Assembly: GCF_003259745.1 (NCBI RefSeq)
Contig: NZ_QLMC01000009.1
Location: 1-64,000, forward strand
Source: Larkinella arboricola
Lineage (GTDB): Bacteria > Bacteroidota > Bacteroidia > Cytophagales > Spirosomataceae
Direction: 5' to 3'
Length of the DNA: 64,000 nt
Shown here: piece by piece, positions 60,053-64,000 of the stretch
Layout: each line of letters opens with the position of its first letter
Numbering within the stretch: position 1 is the stretch's first letter
Made by a program: the position numbers and the translations under genes
Notes under the pieces: generated by a model
Databases searched by the model: none
What the model saw: the letters and a program-made list of their open reading frames with translations, nothing else
Told to the model about the DNA's origin: nothing

Positions 60053-63000
60053 TCATAGTTTTAGCACCTTTACCGTTTTTCGCTGATTGAGCGTGCTAAC
60101 CCGGAGTACATAAATTCCGGCCGATGAGCCTAACCGAACCCAGGTCTGTATGGCATCGCCAGGCCGATTCGGCGATGGTTCGATGGTTTGGCCGCTCAGG
60201 GTTGCTCCTGCCGCCGACGCTACCTGTACCGTAACCGGTTGTTGTCCTACACCCCGGATGGATACTTTTACCCGATCGGTGCTCACCGGATTATCCAATA
60301 CCGTTACTTCCAGGCCCGCAAATTCATCAATCGCCAGCCGGGCGGCTCCTGTACAGTACTGTTTCATGTTAAAACTAAACGAACCGCTCATGACCCCGTT
60401 TTGGGAAACACGTAGGGTAAAGTTTCCTTTGTCCGAGCCGGGATTGGTCACATCGGCCAATAGACCCTGACTATCCAGGAACCGCAGGCAACTAGTCGGA
60501 TTCTGATTGTTCAGGCCAATGATATTACTATAGTCGATTGGCCAGCCGTTTCCTCCTTCAGTTAGAATACGGAAGGAGCCGGTTGAACAGTTCACATCCG
60601 TCACGCCAATGATTCGCAAAGGTTGCCCAAGGGTATGGGCAGGGCTGCCGCAATGGGTCGTATCGGTGACGGGCTGCGTAGGGACGGTATCGGAGGTACA
60701 GGAAGCTGCAAAATTAAACGTGGTATGAATGGTGTATCCCCCTTGCGTAGCGGTTATCGTCAGCGGTTTGGGATCGGCTCGCAACTCGGCTTCCACCATG
60801 CCCGTAGGATTGCTGAGGGATGACCGCTGAACACCGGGCGCTACGAATGTAATTTCTCCGCCATTGCCGCCCGTGGTATTGAAGGTAATCTCACCGGTTG
60901 CGCAGTTATAGACCGGAGGCAGGAACGTCAGCGGAGTGCCGGTTGACCCCGTATTGACCGACAGGTTAAATGCCGTACTGGTCAGGCTCCCGCATGAACT
61001 GACTACGGTTACCCAATACCGGCCGGCATCACCGGGTTGGATGTTTCTCAGCAGCAGGGTGGGTTCGGTCTGACCGGCAACAATCTGCCCATCTTTATAC
61101 CATTGATAACCATTAGCCGGGCCCGTAACACGGACGGTAATCGGCACCGCACTGCCCGGATTAACGGAATAGCCACCTGAAGGCTGCGTGGCAAACTTAA
61201 TCCCCGTATTTAATAAAAGGGTAAGATTGTCACTGCCCGAGTTGGACACAATGATATCCGCTCTGCCGTCCTTGTTTACGTCCTGAATGACCACTGCTGT
61301 CGGAGACTCTCCGGTTGCAAAATCGACGGGGGGCGCAAAGGTACCGGCTCCCGTGTTCTGCAGTACTGAAACCGCATTGCCGAACTGGTTGGTTACGGCC
61401 AGATCCATCAGACCATCGCCGTTGAGATCGCCAGCGGCAAGGGCAAACGGGCGGCTGTTTACGTCGATATTGCGGGCGGGCGCAAAACTACCGTTTCCGG
61501 TATTGAGAAGAATCGAAACCGTACCCAATAGGTTCACAACAGCCAGATCGGGTTTGCCATCCCCATTCAGGTCGCTGCTGATTAAAGCGACAGAGGCAGG
61601 GCCGGTTTCGTACGAAACCGGTTTGGCAAATGTACCATTGCCTGTAGAAAGGATTACCGATACCTGGCCGCTGAAGCTAAAGCTGTTGGCATTGGCCACG
61701 GCTATATCCAGTAGCCCATCGCCGTTGAAATCGCCCAGATCGACTGACTGAGGCTGTTGTCCCACCGTTAGTGTCAGCGAAGTGCCAAACGTTCCGCTGC
61801 CCGTACCGGGATAAATTGTAAGCAGACTGTCGCTGAAACTGGTTACGGCTACATCCGCTTTTCCATCGCCCGTGATGTCGCCAATGGCCAGTGAGGACGG
61901 GATTACGCCAACGGCAAGCGTGGTGGCCGAAGGAAACGTACCCTGGCCGGAATTGAGGAGTATTGAAACGGCATTGGTCGTCTCACTGGTCAGGACCAGA
62001 TCCGGTTTGCCGTCGCCATTCAGGTCGCCAGCAGCCACCGTGTTGGGTACACTGGCAACAGGGTAGGTCGTAGCCGGGCCAAAGTTGCCGTTATCGGTGC
62101 CGAACTGTACCGACACACTATTGGCTGTTATATTAGCCGTCGCCAGATCGGGTTTACCATCCCCGTTCAGGTCGGCACTAGCCAGCCAGAAAGGAGTATT
62201 TCCAGCCGGAGGGGATGAAAAAAGGCCATTCCCGGAATTAAGCAGGATCACTACCTTATTGCCATTATAATCCCCGGATGCCAGATCGGGTTTCCCATCA
62301 TTATTAAAATCACCTGCCGTAATTCCGATCGGCGTTCTCCCTGCGGGGTAACTAACGGGGGCATTAAAACCACCCGCCCCATTGTTTAAGAGGACGGCAA
62401 GATCACCTTCGAACGGACTGGTGGATGTGGATGCCACCAGGTCAGGCCGGCCATCGGCGTTGAGGTCGGCAATAGTGGATCGCCAGGGCAGATTGCCGAT
62501 CGTGAAAATCGCTGAGGTGCCCATGTTGCCGCTTCCGGTATTGAGAAACACCTCGACCTGCCCTTTCGGATTTTCACCTATTTGCCTATCCGTAACCGCA
62601 AGGTCTGGTTTACCGTCGCCATTAAAATCGGCTATTTCGATCGAGGCAGGCAGGCCGTTTAGGGCGTAACTGGCTGAGGGCGTAAAAGTTCCTGTGCCAG
62701 TACCCATCAGAACGACCACTTTCTGAGCCGCTTCAGTATAGGTAACCACCGCCAGATCCGACTTCCCGTCTCCATTCAGGTCGGCTACTTTGGGTATGAT
62801 AGGACCATCACCCACTGATAGGGTTGAGGTAGTAAACGTGCCATTGCCCGTATTCTCCAGGACGGCGAGGCTTCCGGTACTGGTCTCATTGACGCCCACT
62901 GCCACCAGCAGTTCGGGTTTTCCGTCGCCGTTGAGGTCACCGGCAGCCATTCCTGCTAATCCGTACGCAGGGGCGTTGATTGGATAAGGCTGGGGAGTGC

Positions 63001-63475
63001 TTAAACTACCGTCACCCTGGTTAAGAAAGACCACAATTTTGGGGTTTACAGCATCTTTTGCCGCAATGTCGGGTTTGCCATCGGCGTTAAAATCACCAAC
63101 TATCATCTCCATAACGCCTTCCCCTACCTTATAGAAAGTGGCGGGACTGAAACCACCGTTGCCTGTTCCCATACGAATCAGAATGGTACCACTGCCCGCA
63201 CCGACTATAGCCAGATCGGTTAGGCCATCGCCGTTGAAATCGGCAGTGCCCAAATCATTGGGAAAGCCCCCTGCCGAAGGTGAGAAAGAAGGAGAAGGGG
63301 CATTGGAAACCCCGAAGCACTGACCATAGACAGGCACAGAATCACTAGTAATCAAGCCAATAAGCAGCAGACAGGCCATCAGCCAACGAAAACGGAATTG
63401 CACCGAACGGTTGTCCGGCTTCCTGCAAGAGCGCGATTTCTCCCAAATACGCGTAGAAGTAAATAAAGTCATCAT
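60053..63475 (-). CDS. Secreted FG-GAP/VCBS-repeat protein with T9SS sorting domain
   Basis: A 1,140-residue protein with a signal peptide after a basic leader (WLMACLLLIGLITSDSVPVY, then GQC). About 14 FG-GAP/VCBS repeats follow (~75-750), each with a calcium-binding-type DxNxDGxxDLAV motif (DFNGDGLTDLAIVG, DLNGDGKPDLAVVNL and similar), building one or two integrin-like propellers. Next come an Ig-like domain (~760-845, YQWYKDGQIVAGQTEPTLLL), two all-beta segments and a T9SS-type C-terminus (LDNPVSTDRVKVSI, GIYVLRVSTLNQRKTVKVLK). It is predicted to be surface-attached or released and to bind rather than cleave. It is a single gene, probably transcribed from the AT-rich region after 63476. 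Confidence 0.85.
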   Translation of the reverse strand: MMTLFTSTRIWEKSRSCRKPDNRSVQFRFRWLMACLLLIGLITSDSVPVYGQCFGVSNAPSPSFSPSAGGFPNDLGTADFNGDGLTDLAIVGAGSGTILIRMGTGNGGFSPATFYKVGEGVMEMIVGDFNADGKPDIAAKDAVNPKIVVFLNQGDGSLSTPQPYPINAPAYGLAGMAAGDLNGDGKPELLVAVGVNETSTGSLAVLENTGNGTFTTSTLSVGDGPIIPKVADLNGDGKSDLAVVTYTEAAQKVVVLMGTGTGTFTPSASYALNGLPASIEIADFNGDGKPDLAVTDRQIGENPKGQVEVFLNTGSGNMGTSAIFTIGNLPWRSTIADLNADGRPDLVASTSTSPFEGDLAVLLNNGAGGFNAPVSYPAGRTPIGITAGDFNNDGKPDLASGDYNGNKVVILLNSGNGLFSSPPAGNTPFWLASADLNGDGKPDLATANITANSVSVQFGTDNGNFGPATTYPVASVPNTVAAGDLNGDGKPDLVLTSETTNAVSILLNSGQGTFPSATTLAVGVIPSSLAIGDITGDGKADVAVTSFSDSLLTIYPGTGSGTFGTSLTLTVGQQPQSVDLGDFNGDGLLDIAVANANSFSFSGQVSVILSTGNGTFAKPVSYETGPASVALISSDLNGDGKPDLAVVNLLGTVSILLNTGNGSFAPARNIDVNSRPFALAAGDLNGDGLMDLAVTNQFGNAVSVLQNTGAGTFAPPVDFATGESPTAVVIQDVNKDGRADIIVSNSGSDNLTLLLNTGIKFATQPSGGYSVNPGSAVPITVRVTGPANGYQWYKDGQIVAGQTEPTLLLRNIQPGDAGRYWVTVVSSCGSLTSTAFNLSVNTGSTGTPLTFLPPVYNCATGEITFNTTGGNGGEITFVAPGVQRSSLSNPTGMVEAELRADPKPLTITATQGGYTIHTTFNFAASCTSDTVPTQPVTDTTHCGSPAHTLGQPLRIIGVTDVNCSTGSFRILTEGGNGWPIDYSNIIGLNNQNPTSCLRFLDSQGLLADVTNPGSDKGNFTLRVSQNGVMSGSFSFNMKQYCTGAARLAIDEFAGLEVTVLDNPVSTDRVKVSIRGVGQQPVTVQVASAAGATLSGQTIEPSPNRPGDAIQTWVRLGSSAGIYVLRVSTLNQRKTVKVLKL

Positions 63476-63729
63476 AATAGAGTATATGGTAAGTGTAATT
63501 AATAATAGATGTAGCTGTAAAGCGCTCTTACTGAGCGACTCAGCAAGAGTAAATCTCGATAATCTCCTTTAGTTAGCCTTTCAGTTTTGGGGCAACCTTC
63601 TTTAATTTTGGGACATTTTGGCAATTAAACAGAGGCATACATTGAGCTGGAAACCCTGATTCAATGTTGATGAGCATTGTGCTAATCCTATAGGAAGCTT
63701 ATGCGGGACCTGCTGCCTTTGACGGGAGA

Positions 63730-64000
63730 TTATTTTTGAGTAGGTTGGAAGGCAAATCTGAATTTAGTTATGAAAAAAAGCCGGTGTTCGACGAAGCATT
63801 TAAGAAAATGGCCCGGCTCCAGCGCCCTGGCGACTCTATGTATAATGGGGTAGCCGTTGAGCGGACTGCTTTCAATGGTATACTCTTCTAAGTACCCACT
63901 GCTCAACCAAAGTCGTGCTACTGCAATGATAAAATTCTCATTTTGTAGGATTACCGTTTCCAGCCAGGTACTTCCCAGGTTAATAGGGGTTGTGGCGCTG
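63730..64000 (-). CDS. Unrecognised gene, C-terminal 89 residues only (cut by window edge)
   Basis: The minus strand is open from the window end to TAA at 63730-63732 in one frame, while the other two minus frames close within ~55 bases. The reading (NLGSTWLETVILQNENFIIA, VARLWLSSGYLEEYTI, HRVARALEPGHFLKCFVEHR) looks protein-like. I do not recognise a family. It would be the upstream neighbour of the FG-GAP gene on the same strand, about 250 bases away. Confidence 0.4.
   Translation of the reverse strand, partial: SATTPINLGSTWLETVILQNENFIIAVARLWLSSGYLEEYTIESSPLNGYPIIHRVARALEPGHFLKCFVEHRLFFITKFRFAFQPTQK

Noticed and set aside
1-64000. Search for tRNA genes, insertion sequences and transposases
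   Set aside because: No cloverleaf-like tRNA, no transposase or integrase reading frame and no IS-type terminal repeats were recognised by eye; a short or diverged element could still be missed.

Overview
The window comes from a Bacteroidota chromosome, most likely a Cytophagales genus of the Spirosoma/Larkinella type. This is an inference from four SusC/SusD pairs, three ECF sigma/FecR/SusC(STN) signalling sets, several type IX secretion (T9SS) C-terminal sorting domains and Bacteroidota-type sigma factors; no taxonomic marker beyond a 23S rRNA fragment is present.

Layout. 1-284 is the 3' end of a 23S rRNA gene, followed directly by a terminator with no 5S gene behind it. 737-3295 is a secreted Kelch/malectin T9SS cargo protein. 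3461-8047 is a small accessory block: an HxlR regulator divergent from a short-chain dehydrogenase (SDR), an Xre/RES toxin-antitoxin pair, a second SDR and an AraC regulator. 8256-17469 (minus) is polysaccharide utilisation locus (PUL) 1: ECF sigma, FecR, SusC with STN domain, SusD and a two-domain acetylxylan-esterase-like hydrolase, with a GH43-like enzyme divergent at 17715. 18922-34632 (minus) is PUL 2: sigma, FecR, SusC(STN), SusD, a second SusC/SusD pair without STN, and two paralogous secreted TIM-barrel/CBM9-like proteins as the only enzymes. 35103-48990 (plus) is PUL 3: sigma, FecR, SusC(STN), SusD-like lipoprotein, a Tat-exported amidohydrolase-fold protein, HpcH/HpaI aldolase, GntP permease, tartronate-semialdehyde-reductase-like enzyme, an exported UxuA-like protein and a glucarate-dehydratase-like enolase. 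49085-51286 (minus) is a paralogue of the PUL 1 esterase. 51776-64000 holds an NHL-repeat T9SS protein, a broken MOSC gene, a hybrid histidine kinase/AraC regulator, a fatty acid hydroxylase/sterol desaturase, an FG-GAP repeat T9SS protein, and the C-terminal end of an unrecognised gene cut by the window edge.

How the genes work together. Each PUL has its own surface-signalling module: the STN domain of the SusC receptor contacts FecR, which controls the ECF sigma factor. PULs 2 and 3 are back to back, with their sigma genes sharing a 470-bp divergent intergenic region. PUL 3 reads as an aldarate (glucarate/galactarate-type) module: outer-membrane uptake by SusC/SusD, possible periplasmic processing by two exported enzymes, GntP transport, dehydration by the GudD-like enzyme, aldol cleavage by the HpcH/HpaI enzyme and reduction of tartronate semialdehyde by the GarR-like enzyme. 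A glycerate kinase is not in the window. PUL 2 is the most novel-looking locus, because its only candidate enzymes belong to a poorly described GH71/GH99-like group.
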